Origin: Cupriavidus basilensis
GTDB lineage: Bacteria > Pseudomonadota > Gammaproteobacteria > Burkholderiales > Burkholderiaceae
Length of the DNA: 64,000 nt
Direction: 5' to 3'
NCBI RefSeq assembly: GCF_000876015.1
Contig: NZ_BBQM01000033.1
Span: 1 to 64,000 of the forward strand
Position numbers and translations under genes: made by a program. Of this stretch, positions 52,614 to 61,046 are shown piece by piece (the first letter of the stretch is position 1; every line of letters starts with the position of its first letter). Under the pieces are notes generated by a model, which made no database searches, had not been told where the DNA came from, and worked only from the letters and a program-made list of their open reading frames with translations.

Positions 52614-52648
52614 ACGCATCCGCAGACTCACTTCAGGAGAACAGCACG

Positions 52649-53458
52649 ATGAGCAATCGCATCCGAGTCGCCGTGGGCGGCGTGACCGGCTGGGCCGGCG
52701 GCGAACTGGCGCGCGGCGTGGCGCACGCCGACGACATGACGCTGGTGGCCGGCCTGTCGCGCGGCGCGGCCGGCCAGACCCTGGCCGAACTGACGGCGCA
52801 CAAGGGCACGCCCGGCGTGGCGGTGGCCAGCATCGACGAACTGGCCGCGGGCAGCTTCGACGTCTACGTCGAATACACCAAGCCCGACGTGGCCAAGCGC
52901 AACATCCTGCAGGCGCTGGCCCGCGGCGCGCACGTGGTGGTGGGCACCTCGGGGCTGTCCGACCAGGACTACGAAGAGATCGACGCCGCCGCGCGCCAGG
53001 CCGGCCGCGGCGTGCTGGCCTGCGGCAACTTCGCCATCACCGTGGTGCTGCTGCAGAAGTTCGCCGAGATGGCCGCGCGCCACCTCGAGCACTGGGAGAT
53101 CATCGACTACGCCAAGGCCGGCAAGATCGACGTGCCCTCCGGCACCGTGCGCGAACTGGCCTACCGCCTCGGCCAGATCCGCGAGGCCAGGCAGGTGGTG
53201 CCGGTCGATCAGGTGAAAGGCCCGAAGGAAGCGCGCGGCGCCACGCTGTCCGGCAGCCAGGTGCACGCGGTGCGCCTGCCCGGCTACCAGCTCGGCGTGG
53301 AAGTGATCTTCGGCTCGGACGGCCAGCGCCTGCACCTCAAGCACGAAGCCGGCGACGGCTCCAAGCCCTACGTCTCGGGCGCGCTGCTGGCGATCCGCAA
53401 GGTCAGCGGGCTGCGGGGCGTGGTGCGCGGGCTGGACAAGGTGATGGAGGGGCTTTGA
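52649..53458 (+). CDS. DapB-fold reductase lacking the catalytic histidines
   Basis: A 269-residue protein with the fold of 4-hydroxy-tetrahydrodipicolinate reductase: N-terminal nucleotide motif GGVTGWAGGELARGV (about 10-24), VVGTSGLSDQDYEEI and CGNFAITVVLLQKFAEMAA. In true DapB the catalytic segment is EAHHRHKxDAPSGT; here it is DYAKAGKIDVPSGT (153-166), so both histidines are replaced while the substrate Lys and the PSGT loop remain. AGGAGA supports the start. Its position behind the Lrp gene suggests it reduces a related cyclic imine in lysine breakdown and is not the housekeeping dapB; that role is inferred. Confidence 0.8.
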   Translation: MSNRIRVAVGGVTGWAGGELARGVAHADDMTLVAGLSRGAAGQTLAELTAHKGTPGVAVASIDELAAGSFDVYVEYTKPDVAKRNILQALARGAHVVVGTSGLSDQDYEEIDAAARQAGRGVLACGNFAITVVLLQKFAEMAARHLEHWEIIDYAKAGKIDVPSGTVRELAYRLGQIREARQVVPVDQVKGPKEARGATLSGSQVHAVRLPGYQLGVEVIFGSDGQRLHLKHEAGDGSKPYVSGALLAIRKVSGLRGVVRGLDKVMEGL

Positions 53459-53494
53459 GGCACAAACCCCGGGGCCGCAGGGCCGCCCGACGGC

Positions 53495-54151
53495 CTACCA
53501 GCCCTTCTTGTCCCCCGCCTTCCCGGCCGGCGCGGCCTTCGCCGCGGAGGCGGCTTCCTGCGGCTTGAGCTGCTGCGCCATCGCCGCGTCCTGGTTCGCC
53601 ATCAGCAGGCGCGCCTGCGGCAGCAGCAGTTCCACCGTGCCGGTGTTCGGGTCTTCGGGGATGGCGTACAGCTCCACCGTCAGCGGCCGCTTGTTCCAGC
53701 CGGCGTGCACGCTCTTGACCGGCTTGCCGGCCTTGTCCTTCATGTCCACCTGCTCGGCGCGGAACGGCTTGCCGTAGCGCGCGGTGAGGCTGTCGACGGC
53801 GGCCTGCTCGGAGCGGATGCCGTCGGTGGGCACGATCAGCCCGACCAGCGCGCTGCGGTCGACGAAGGCCACCACGTGCGGGCCGTCCATGAACGCGGGG
53901 CGCTTGTCGCGCGGCACGCCGACCTGGCGCATCACGCCGTCGCCGCGCAGTTCCACGCACAGGGCGGTCACGTCGCGGCCATCGGGGGTGCGCTTGTCGG
54001 CGCAATCGGGCAGGTCCGGCAGCGGGCCGCCGATTTCCAGGCTGTCCAGCATCGGCGCGAACTTGTCGGCGCCGTCCTTGGCCGCGGCGCCGGCCAGCGG
54101 CGAGAGCAGCAGCAGGCTGGCGGCGGCCAGCCCGGCGAGGGGGTATTTCAT
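53495..54151 (-). CDS. exported hypothetical protein
   Basis: A 218-residue protein with a cleavable signal peptide (about 1-24, ending AGAAA). The mature part has two Cys (PDCADK and ALCVEL) that may form a disulfide, a mostly beta-type core, and an Ala/Lys-rich C-terminal tail (QEAASAAKAAPAGKAG). No known family is recognised. It is probably periplasmic. It lies upstream of, and in the opposite direction to, the dapB-like gene (convergent), and follows a small anchored protein gene. Confidence 0.65.
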   Translation of the reverse strand: MKYPLAGLAAASLLLLSPLAGAAAKDGADKFAPMLDSLEIGGPLPDLPDCADKRTPDGRDVTALCVELRGDGVMRQVGVPRDKRPAFMDGPHVVAFVDRSALVGLIVPTDGIRSEQAAVDSLTARYGKPFRAEQVDMKDKAGKPVKSVHAGWNKRPLTVELYAIPEDPNTGTVELLLPQARLLMANQDAAMAQQLKPQEAASAAKAAPAGKAGDKKGW

Positions 54152-54212
54152 CCAGACTCCTGAGAAAAGCTGCGGATTGGAGCGCCCCCCGCGCGCGTGG
54201 TTCCGCCGGGGG

Positions 54213-54530
54213 CTATTGCGTCATACGCGACACCGCGTTGGCCAGCACCGCCAGCAGCACCAGCAGCAGGCCCCACAGCAACAGGCGCGGCACGCGGCTG
54301 GGCGGCAGTTGCCGCTGCGGGGAGCGCGCGCCGCGCGGCAGCGGCGCGCGCAGCCGAGTGTGGCCGTGCAGGCCGCGCGTGTGCCAGACCGTGTCCGGCC
54401 CGAGATCGCGCACGGCGGTGCTCTCCTTGGCCGGCGGCCTGGGCGGCCTGGGCTGCTGCGTGCGCGATGCGCGTGACGTATCCGATGCGCGCTGGGCGCC
54501 GCCGTTGCCGGACGGTCGTTGCGTGGCCAT
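54213..54530 (-). CDS. tail-anchored small hypothetical protein
   Basis: A 105-residue protein with a hydrophilic, Arg/Pro-rich and probably disordered N-terminal 75 residues and a single transmembrane helix close to the C-terminus (LLLWGLLLVLLAVLANAV, about 82-99). This order is that of a C-tail-anchored inner-membrane protein. Start chosen at MATQRPSG, with GGGGAG about 7 nt before it; upstream in-frame ATGs at about 54551 and 54572 are alternatives. No family is recognised. Confidence 0.6.
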   Translation of the reverse strand: MATQRPSGNGGAQRASDTSRASRTQQPRPPRPPAKESTAVRDLGPDTVWHTRGLHGHTRLRAPLPRGARSPQRQLPPSRVPRLLLWGLLLVLLAVLANAVSRMTQ

Positions 54531-54658
54531 CTGTGCTCCCCGGTTCATGATGCCGGCGCGGATCGTCATGTGCCGCCGGTACACAGCGCCGGTGCGGTGG
54601 CCCGGGCGCCGCCAATGGTAAGGCAAAGCAGCGGCGGGCACCACGTCCTGAACGCCGC

Positions 54659-56206
54659 TTATGTGGCCGGCGCCACTTTCCGCGTGGCGGCCAGCGCTTC
54701 GCGGCGGAAGGCATGGGCGACGTGGTGGTAGAACGGGCTCGGGCAGAACTGGCGCGCCACGAAGGAAGACAGCAGCGCCGCGGCCAGCAGGAACACGGTC
54801 AGGTCCTGCGAGCGCGTCATCTCCATCACGATCACGCTGGCGGTGATCGGCGCCTGGGTGGCGCCGGCCAGGAAGGCGGCCATCGACACCAGCGCCAGCA
54901 CGCGCGGCTCGGTAAGCGGAATGGACAGGTAGGCCACCACGTGCTCGAGCGCCGCGCCGATGCCCGCGCCGATGGCCAGGCTGGGCGTGAAGATGCCGCC
55001 GGGAATGCCGGCGAAATACGACACCACCGTCGCCGCCAGCTTGGCCACGCCGAACCACAGCGTCGGCGCCGACTCGCCGTTGATGAGGCGGCTGGCCTGG
55101 TCGTAGCCGGTGCCGAAGGTGGCGCCGCCGCTGGCCCAGCCGATCGCCGCCGCCACCAGCCCGCACAGCAGGGCGGCCAGCACCGGGTGGTCGAGCGGCC
55201 ACGCCCGCAGGCGGACCGGCAGCAGCGCCGGCAGGCCGCCGATCAGCGCCTTGGCGAACAGGCCGCCGAGCACGCCGTTGAACAGCGCGGCCAGCAGCAC
55301 CGGGCCCCACGCATCGTGCAGCGCGAGGATCGGCGTCTTGACGGCGAAATACGGGTTGTTGCCGAAAATCGCCAGCGACAGGAAACCCGCCGTCAGCACG
55401 CCCGACAGCACCAGCCGGTCCCAGCGCACGGTGGTGCCGCGGCCCAGCTCTTCGATGGCGAACACCACGCCGGCCAGCGGCGTATTGAACGCCGCCGCGA
55501 GGCCGCCGGCCGCGCCCGCGGCGATCAGCGCATTGGGATGGAAGCCGATGCGGAAATGCAGCCGCTCCTGGCACCAGCGCCCCCAACTGAGCATGGCCGC
55601 CGCGCCAACCTGCACCGACGGCCCTTCGCGGCCGATGGACGCGCCCGCGAGCAGGCCGCCCGTGGTCAGCAGCACCTTCCACATCGATTGGCGGAACGAC
55701 ACCAGCAATGTTTGCGCCGGGCCGGCCGGCGGCAGCCCGAACGAGGCGATCACCTGCGGAATGCCGCTGCCGCGCGCCTGCGGCGCCAGCCGCAGCGTCA
55801 GCCAGCGCAGCGCGGCCAGGCCCAGCGGCAGCAGCACGAAGGCCAGCCACGGCGTGGCGGCGGTGGCCCGCTGGTTCCAGTTCAGCGCCAGTTCGGCGAT
55901 CCACGCGAACAGCAGCGAAAACAGCGCCACGCCGCCGGCGCCGCACATGAACACGGCATAGCGCAGCGTGGTGCGGGAGATGCGCCACATCTGGCGCGAC
56001 TTGCGCCCGGCGGCCAGGCGCGCGCGGCGGCGCAGCGCGCGCAGGTGGGCATGCTCGGCGGCGGCGCGCGCCTGCGCGCGGGCTTCGGCGCCGGCCTCGC
56101 GCCCGATGTCCCGCGGCGCGTCCGGGCCGGCGCCGGCCTCCGGCTCGGGACCCGAGGGCGATGGCGGTTCTGGTTCGGGACGGGAGTCGGTCTCGGCGTC
56201 TTTCAT
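54659..56206 (-). CDS. ClC-family chloride channel/H+-Cl- antiporter
   Basis: A 515-residue membrane protein with about 60 hydrophilic, acidic-then-basic residues at the N-terminus followed by the ClC core. Selectivity motifs are GSGIPQV, GREGPSVQVG with the gating Glu, and GGIFTPSLAIG. FNTPLAGVVFAIEE keeps an acid at the position of the inner proton glutamate of ClC-ec1, so antiport is more likely than channel activity. No CBS domains are present. Such proteins help in acid resistance or anion balance. Confidence 0.9.
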   Translation of the reverse strand: MKDAETDSRPEPEPPSPSGPEPEAGAGPDAPRDIGREAGAEARAQARAAAEHAHLRALRRRARLAAGRKSRQMWRISRTTLRYAVFMCGAGGVALFSLLFAWIAELALNWNQRATAATPWLAFVLLPLGLAALRWLTLRLAPQARGSGIPQVIASFGLPPAGPAQTLLVSFRQSMWKVLLTTGGLLAGASIGREGPSVQVGAAAMLSWGRWCQERLHFRIGFHPNALIAAGAAGGLAAAFNTPLAGVVFAIEELGRGTTVRWDRLVLSGVLTAGFLSLAIFGNNPYFAVKTPILALHDAWGPVLLAALFNGVLGGLFAKALIGGLPALLPVRLRAWPLDHPVLAALLCGLVAAAIGWASGGATFGTGYDQASRLINGESAPTLWFGVAKLAATVVSYFAGIPGGIFTPSLAIGAGIGAALEHVVAYLSIPLTEPRVLALVSMAAFLAGATQAPITASVIVMEMTRSQDLTVFLLAAALLSSFVARQFCPSPFYHHVAHAFRREALAATRKVAPAT

Positions 56207-56328
56207 GGAGCGGCAGGGGCGGAGAAATGCGGCGGGCGGCCCGGTGGGCCGGACACGCCACGGCGTCACGGCACTATACGCCGATCGCCGTGCCGGGTCC
56301 GCCGCCGGCGCCCCTGCCGCCGGCGCGC

Positions 56329-57309
56329 TCAGTCCAGCGCGATGTGGTTGGCCTGGATCACCGAACCCCAGCGCGCGCGGTCCGCGTCCACGTAGCGCTG
56401 CACCTCGGCGCTGTCGCGCGGGCGCTGGATCACCAGCCCGAGCGCGGCGAAGGTCTGGCGGAACGGCGCGTCGCCGGTGGCCCTGGCGGCGGCGGCCTGC
56501 AGGCGCGCGACGGCCTCGAGCGGGGTCTGCGCCGGCACCGCCAGGCCGAACCACGTGGCGGCCTGGAAACCGGGATGGCCGCTCTCGGCCACGGTGGGCA
56601 CGTCGGGCAGCACTTCCAGGCGCTCCTTGCTGGTGACCGCCAGCGCCTTGAGCTTGCCGGCCTTGATGTGCGGCAGCGAGGTGCTGACCACGTCGATCAT
56701 CAGCTGCACGTCGTTGGCCAGCAGCGCCGCCAGCGCGGGCGCGCTGCCGTTGTAGGGCACGTGGGTGAGGTCGATGCCGAGCTCGGTCTTGAGCATCTCG
56801 GTGGCCAGTTGCAGCGGGTTGCCGAGGCCGACCGAGGCGTAGTTCAGCTTGCCCGCGTTGGCCTTGGCGTAGCCGGCGAACTCGCGCACGTTGGCGGCCG
56901 GCACCTGGGTGTTGGTCACCACCACCAGCGGGATCTCGGCGGCGACCGAGATCACCTTGAAGTCGCGCCGGGCGTCGTAGCCGACCTTCTTGTAGAGCAT
57001 CGGGTTGAGCACCATGCTGGCGTTGCTGGCCAGCAGCACGGTGTAGCCGTCGGCGGGCGCGCGCGCCACGCTGGTGGCGGCGATCATGGTGTTGGCGCCG
57101 GGGCGGTTCTCCACCACCACCGGCTGCCTGAGCTCGCGGCCCATGCCGTCGGCCAGCGCGCGCGCCAGTTGGTCGGCCGAGCCGCCGGGCGTGTACGGCA
57201 CCACCAGCTTGACCGGCCGGTCGGGAAAGGCGCCCGCCGCGGCGAGTTGCGCGCAGGCCAGCGCGCCCGCGCCGAGCACGGCGCGCCATGTGGAAATCCA
57301 GCGTTGCAT
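56329..57309 (-). CDS. Bug/TctC-type periplasmic solute-binding protein
   Basis: A 326-residue exported binding protein of the Bug family, very common in Burkholderiales. A signal peptide (about 1-26) is followed by FPDRPVKLVVPYTPGGSADQLAR, the ligand-contact segment; NRPGANTMIAATSVARAPADGY, YASVGLGNPLQLATEML and VPYNGSAPALAALLANDVQLM are family hallmarks. No tctA/tctB permease genes are adjacent, as usual for these proteins. It lies behind an acyl-CoA ligase and an SDR gene, so the ligand may be a carboxylate entering that pathway. Confidence 0.93.
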   Translation of the reverse strand: MQRWISTWRAVLGAGALACAQLAAAGAFPDRPVKLVVPYTPGGSADQLARALADGMGRELRQPVVVENRPGANTMIAATSVARAPADGYTVLLASNASMVLNPMLYKKVGYDARRDFKVISVAAEIPLVVVTNTQVPAANVREFAGYAKANAGKLNYASVGLGNPLQLATEMLKTELGIDLTHVPYNGSAPALAALLANDVQLMIDVVSTSLPHIKAGKLKALAVTSKERLEVLPDVPTVAESGHPGFQAATWFGLAVPAQTPLEAVARLQAAAARATGDAPFRQTFAALGLVIQRPRDSAEVQRYVDADRARWGSVIQANHIALD

Positions 57310-57385
57310 TTGGTTGTCTCCTTCTTTCTTATGATCTGCCTTGCGGTTTGCCGGCTTGCGCCGCCGGCAGGCGTGCCGCCGCCGC

Positions 57386-58891
57386 TCACACGCGGCGCGC
57401 GCGGCCCTCCCAATATTTGTCGCGCAGGCGGCGCTTGGCCAGCTTGCCGGTGTCGTCGCGCGGCAGTTGCGCCTCCACCACGATGGTGCGCGGCACCTTG
57501 AAGCCGGACAGGCGTTGGCGCAGCCATTCGATGATGGCGCCCTCTTCCAGCCCGGCGCCGGGCACCGGCTGCACCATCGCCAGCAGGCGCTCGCCGTATT
57601 CGTCGTCGGGCACGCCGAACACCACGCAGTCGGCCACGCCGGGATAACGCACCAGTTCGTGCTCGATCTCGGCCGGGTAGATGTTCACGCCGCCGGAGAT
57701 CACCATGTCGGAGGCGCGGTCGCAGATGAACAGGTAGCCGTCCGCGTCCAGGTAGCCCATGTCGCCGAGGCTGACCAGGCCGCCGCGGTCGATGGCCTGG
57801 CGCGCCGCTTCGTTGTTGCGGTAGGTGAAGTCGGGGTAGGCCGGCTGGCGCACGTAGACCAGGCCGATCTCGCCGGGCGCGCAGGGCGAGCCGCGCTCGT
57901 CGAGAATGCGCACCTCGCCGTCGTCGACCGCGCGGCCGGCGGTGCCGGGCTTCGCGGCGGCGTCGGCGGGCGTGGCCACGGTGATCATGCCGGCTTCGCT
58001 GGAGGCGTAGGTTTCGTGGATGACCGGGCCGAACCAGTCGAGCATGGCGCGCTTGACCTCGGGCGCGCACGGCGCGCCGGTGGAGGCGACGAAGCGCAGC
58101 GAGGACAGGTCGTAGCGCGCGCGCACCTCGGGCGGCACCTTGAGCATGCGCACGTACATGATGGGCACCAGGTACAGCACGTCGATGCGGTGCCGCTCCA
58201 CCAGCGCCAGCACCTGCTCCGGATCGAAGCGCGCGCACAGCACCAGGCGCTCGCCCATCTGCAGCGCGTTCTGGATGAACACGCCGGGCGCGCTGTGGTA
58301 CAGCGGCGCGGCCATCAGCGCGCGGCAGCCCGGCACGATGCCCATCGTCTGCGCCACCACCGAGCGCATGCGCTCGAGCTGCGCGTCGAGCCGCTCCAGC
58401 GGGATCGGCGCGCGCAGCACGCCCTTGGGGCGGCCGGTGGTGCCGGAGGTGTAGGCCATGTGGCCGCGCGGCGCCACGCGCGGGCCGTCGTAGGGCGGCT
58501 GCGCGGCAAGCCAGTGGTCGTAGTCGATGGCATCCTCCGGCACCGGCGCGCCGGCCTCGGCCAGCGCCAGCACCGGCACGCCGGCGGGCACCACGGCGCG
58601 CACGCCGTCGAGCAGGCCGGCATGGACGATCAGCGCGCGCGCGCCGCTGTCGGCCAGCAGGAAGCGGACTTCCTCGGCGGTGAAGTGCCAGTTGATCGGG
58701 CAGTAGTAGGCGCCGGCGATGCGGCAGGCGTGCACGATGTCGGCAAAGGCGGGGTCGTTGCGCAGCAGCACGCCAACCACGTCGCCCTCGCCCACGCCCA
58801 GCGCGCGCAGGCCGCCGGCCAGGCGCGCGCCGCGCGCGAGCAGCGCGTCGCCGCCGCGGTGGAGGTCCTCGAACCAGAGATCGGCGGCCAT
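57386..58891 (-). CDS. acyl-CoA ligase (AMP-forming)
   Basis: A 501-residue ANL-superfamily ligase. The P-loop motif is AYTSGTTGRPKG (about 146-157), A5 YASSEAG, A7 LGDMGYLDADGY, and A8/A10 RASDMVISGGVNIYP and LPRDDTGKLAKRRLR with the catalytic Lys. It activates a carboxylic acid as CoA thioester; the substrate is not determined. Its ATG overlaps the stop of the SDR gene by one base (TGATG), so translation is coupled. Confidence 0.9.
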   Translation of the reverse strand: MAADLWFEDLHRGGDALLARGARLAGGLRALGVGEGDVVGVLLRNDPAFADIVHACRIAGAYYCPINWHFTAEEVRFLLADSGARALIVHAGLLDGVRAVVPAGVPVLALAEAGAPVPEDAIDYDHWLAAQPPYDGPRVAPRGHMAYTSGTTGRPKGVLRAPIPLERLDAQLERMRSVVAQTMGIVPGCRALMAAPLYHSAPGVFIQNALQMGERLVLCARFDPEQVLALVERHRIDVLYLVPIMYVRMLKVPPEVRARYDLSSLRFVASTGAPCAPEVKRAMLDWFGPVIHETYASSEAGMITVATPADAAAKPGTAGRAVDDGEVRILDERGSPCAPGEIGLVYVRQPAYPDFTYRNNEAARQAIDRGGLVSLGDMGYLDADGYLFICDRASDMVISGGVNIYPAEIEHELVRYPGVADCVVFGVPDDEYGERLLAMVQPVPGAGLEEGAIIEWLRQRLSGFKVPRTIVVEAQLPRDDTGKLAKRRLRDKYWEGRARRV

Positions 58892-59796
58892 CAGTCGGCT
58901 CCGGCGGCGGCGGGCGCGCCGACCGTGCGGGCGGCGCGGTCGGCGGCGTTCTTCGCGGCGATGCGTTCGCGCGCGGCCTGCCACTCGGCGTCGCCCCAGT
59001 CCAGGTACTGCGTGAAATACGCGCCGTTGGCGAAATGGTCGCCGCCGTCCAGCGCGATGGTCTGCCCGTTGATCCAGGTGTTGTCCGGCGCCAGCAGGAA
59101 GGCGGCCAGGTTGCCGATGTCCTGCGGCTGGCCGAGGCGGCCGGTGGGATTCTGCGCGGCAAGCTGGTCCTGCTGCGAATCCCGCGGGCGCAGCCGCGAG
59201 CCGGCGCCTTCGGTCGGGATCACGCCCGGCGCGATGGCGTTGCAGCGGATGCCGTGGCGGCCCCACTCCACCGCCAGCGACTTGGTCATGGCGTCCACGC
59301 CGGCCTTGGACATGGCCGACGGCACCACGAACGGCGAGCCGGTCCAGACCCACGTCACCACGATCGACAGCACCGCGCCCGGGTGGCCGTCGCGGATCCA
59401 GCGCTTGCCGACCGCCTGGGTGGTGTAGAAGGTGCCGCGGAAGACGATGTCGGAGATCGCGTGGAAGCCGTTGGGCGAGAGGTCCTCGGTGCGGCTGATG
59501 AAGTTGCCGGCGGCGTTGTTGACGAGGCAGTCGAGCGGGCCGTGGGCGCGCCAGATGGTCTCGATCATGGCGTCCACGGCGGCGGCGTCGCGGATGTCCA
59601 CCGCGTGCGTCGCCACCTTGGCGCCGTGGCGGCCGCGCAGCATTGCGGCGGCCTCGTCGAGCACCGGCAGGCGGCGCCCGCACAGGTGCAGCTCGGCGCC
59701 CAGCCCGGCCAGGCGGTCGGCCATCGCCAGGCCCAGCCCGGTGCCGCCGCCCGTGACCAGCACGCGCCGGCCGGCGAAAAGATCGTCCTTGAACAT
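58891..59796 (-). CDS. SDR-family oxidoreductase (2,4-dienoyl-CoA reductase-like)
   Basis: A 301-residue short-chain dehydrogenase with TGGGTGLGLAMA (about 15-26), NNAAGNFISRTEDLSPNGF (about 108-126), and NAIAPG and a late QTIALDGGD strand. The NNAAGNF sequence is typical of peroxisomal-type 2,4-dienoyl-CoA reductases. The usual YxxxK is read as SAMSKAG, with the Tyr replaced, as in dienoyl-CoA reductases which lack that Tyr. This fits acyl-CoA chemistry together with the coupled ligase. AGGAGA precedes the ATG. It is divergent from a LysR gene. Confidence 0.85.
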   Translation of the reverse strand: MFKDDLFAGRRVLVTGGGTGLGLAMADRLAGLGAELHLCGRRLPVLDEAAAMLRGRHGAKVATHAVDIRDAAAVDAMIETIWRAHGPLDCLVNNAAGNFISRTEDLSPNGFHAISDIVFRGTFYTTQAVGKRWIRDGHPGAVLSIVVTWVWTGSPFVVPSAMSKAGVDAMTKSLAVEWGRHGIRCNAIAPGVIPTEGAGSRLRPRDSQQDQLAAQNPTGRLGQPQDIGNLAAFLLAPDNTWINGQTIALDGGDHFANGAYFTQYLDWGDAEWQAARERIAAKNAADRAARTVGAPAAAGAD

Positions 59797-59934
59797 CGTT
59801 GTCTCCTGTCTGGCCCCGCGCATGCCAGTCCGGCGGGGGAGCACTCACTGTAGTCCCGGCACGCGGCATCGACAATTCCCGACGGCTGACTCACAATGTT
59901 GCGCCACAAGTGACAATCCCCCAGGGAATCCCGG

Positions 59935-60861
59935 ATGGACCTCAACCTGATCCAGGCCTTCGTCGACATCGTCGAGGCCGGCAACTTGTCCGAGGCGGGC
60001 CGCCGGCGCGACGTCACGCGCTCGCAGGTCAGCCGCCAGCTGCGCGAGCTGGAGCAGCAGGCCGGCGCCCAGCTGCTGCGCCGGACCACGCGCCGGCTGG
60101 AGCTGACCGAGCCGGGCCGCTCGCTCTACCAGCACGGCCTGCGCATCCTGCAGGAGGTGGCGCTGGCCCAGGCCGAGATCGACAGCCTGGGCAAGACACT
60201 GCGCGGGCACGTGCGCCTGAGCGTGCCGTCCGGGCTCGGCGACACCTTCATCGCGCCGCTGCTGCTGGAGTTCGCCGGCGAGCATCCCGGCATCACGCTG
60301 CGCGTGTTCTTCGCCAACCGCGTGGTGGACCTGATCGCCGCCGAGATCGACGTGGCGCTCAGGGTCACGTCGCGGGCGCAGCAGGATTACGTCGCGCGCG
60401 ACATCTGCGCGATCGAGTGGCAACTGTTCGCCTCGCCCGCCTACCTGGCGCGCACCGGGCCGCTGCACGCGCCGGCCGACCTGGCGCGCTGCCAGTTCCT
60501 GTGCCCGCCCTACCCGGCGCGGCGCTTCGTGCTCACGCTGGACCGCGGCGAGCAGCGCGAGCAGGTGGCGCTGGCGCCCTACCTGCAGTCCGAGCATTTC
60601 CCGTTCCTGATGCGCGCGGTGCGCGAAGGCCACGGCGTGGGCCTGCTGCCGGCCTATGCCGGCTGGGACGACGTGCGCGCCGGCCGCATGGTGCGCGTGC
60701 TGCCCGAATGGCACGCCGAAGGCCTGGGCGACCGCCTGTACATCATCACCACGCCCAACCTGCATCCGTCGATGGCCACGCGCGCGCTGATCGACTTCCT
60801 GCGCGAGCGCATCCCGGCGCTGGACGTGTTCGCCGGCCAGGGCGGCGGGCCCGCCGCGTGA
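59935..60861 (+). CDS. LysR-family transcriptional regulator
   Basis: A 308-residue LysR regulator with an N-terminal winged helix (1-60; NLSEAGRRRDVTRSQVSRQL and TTRRLELTEPGRSLYQHG) and a C-terminal periplasmic-binding-like effector domain. It is divergent from the SDR-ligase-Bug operon across 138 bp, the standard LysR layout, and should control that operon. The sequence of the effector pocket does not tell the inducer. Confidence 0.93.
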   Translation: MDLNLIQAFVDIVEAGNLSEAGRRRDVTRSQVSRQLRELEQQAGAQLLRRTTRRLELTEPGRSLYQHGLRILQEVALAQAEIDSLGKTLRGHVRLSVPSGLGDTFIAPLLLEFAGEHPGITLRVFFANRVVDLIAAEIDVALRVTSRAQQDYVARDICAIEWQLFASPAYLARTGPLHAPADLARCQFLCPPYPARRFVLTLDRGEQREQVALAPYLQSEHFPFLMRAVREGHGVGLLPAYAGWDDVRAGRMVRVLPEWHAEGLGDRLYIITTPNLHPSMATRALIDFLRERIPALDVFAGQGGGPAA

Positions 60862-61046
60862 CGCCGCGCGCCGCGCGCCAAGCGAAGGCCACACAAAGAC
60901 CATGTGAACAATTCGCTGCGCGCTCTTGAATCCGCGCGCAGCCAGCCTCAGCTACGGGATTCGCGCGCGGCGCGGCAAGACGGCGCCGCCGCGCGCCCGC
61001 CGGACCCGGCATGCGCCGGATCCGCCTCAAACTCCCTGGAGGTGGC

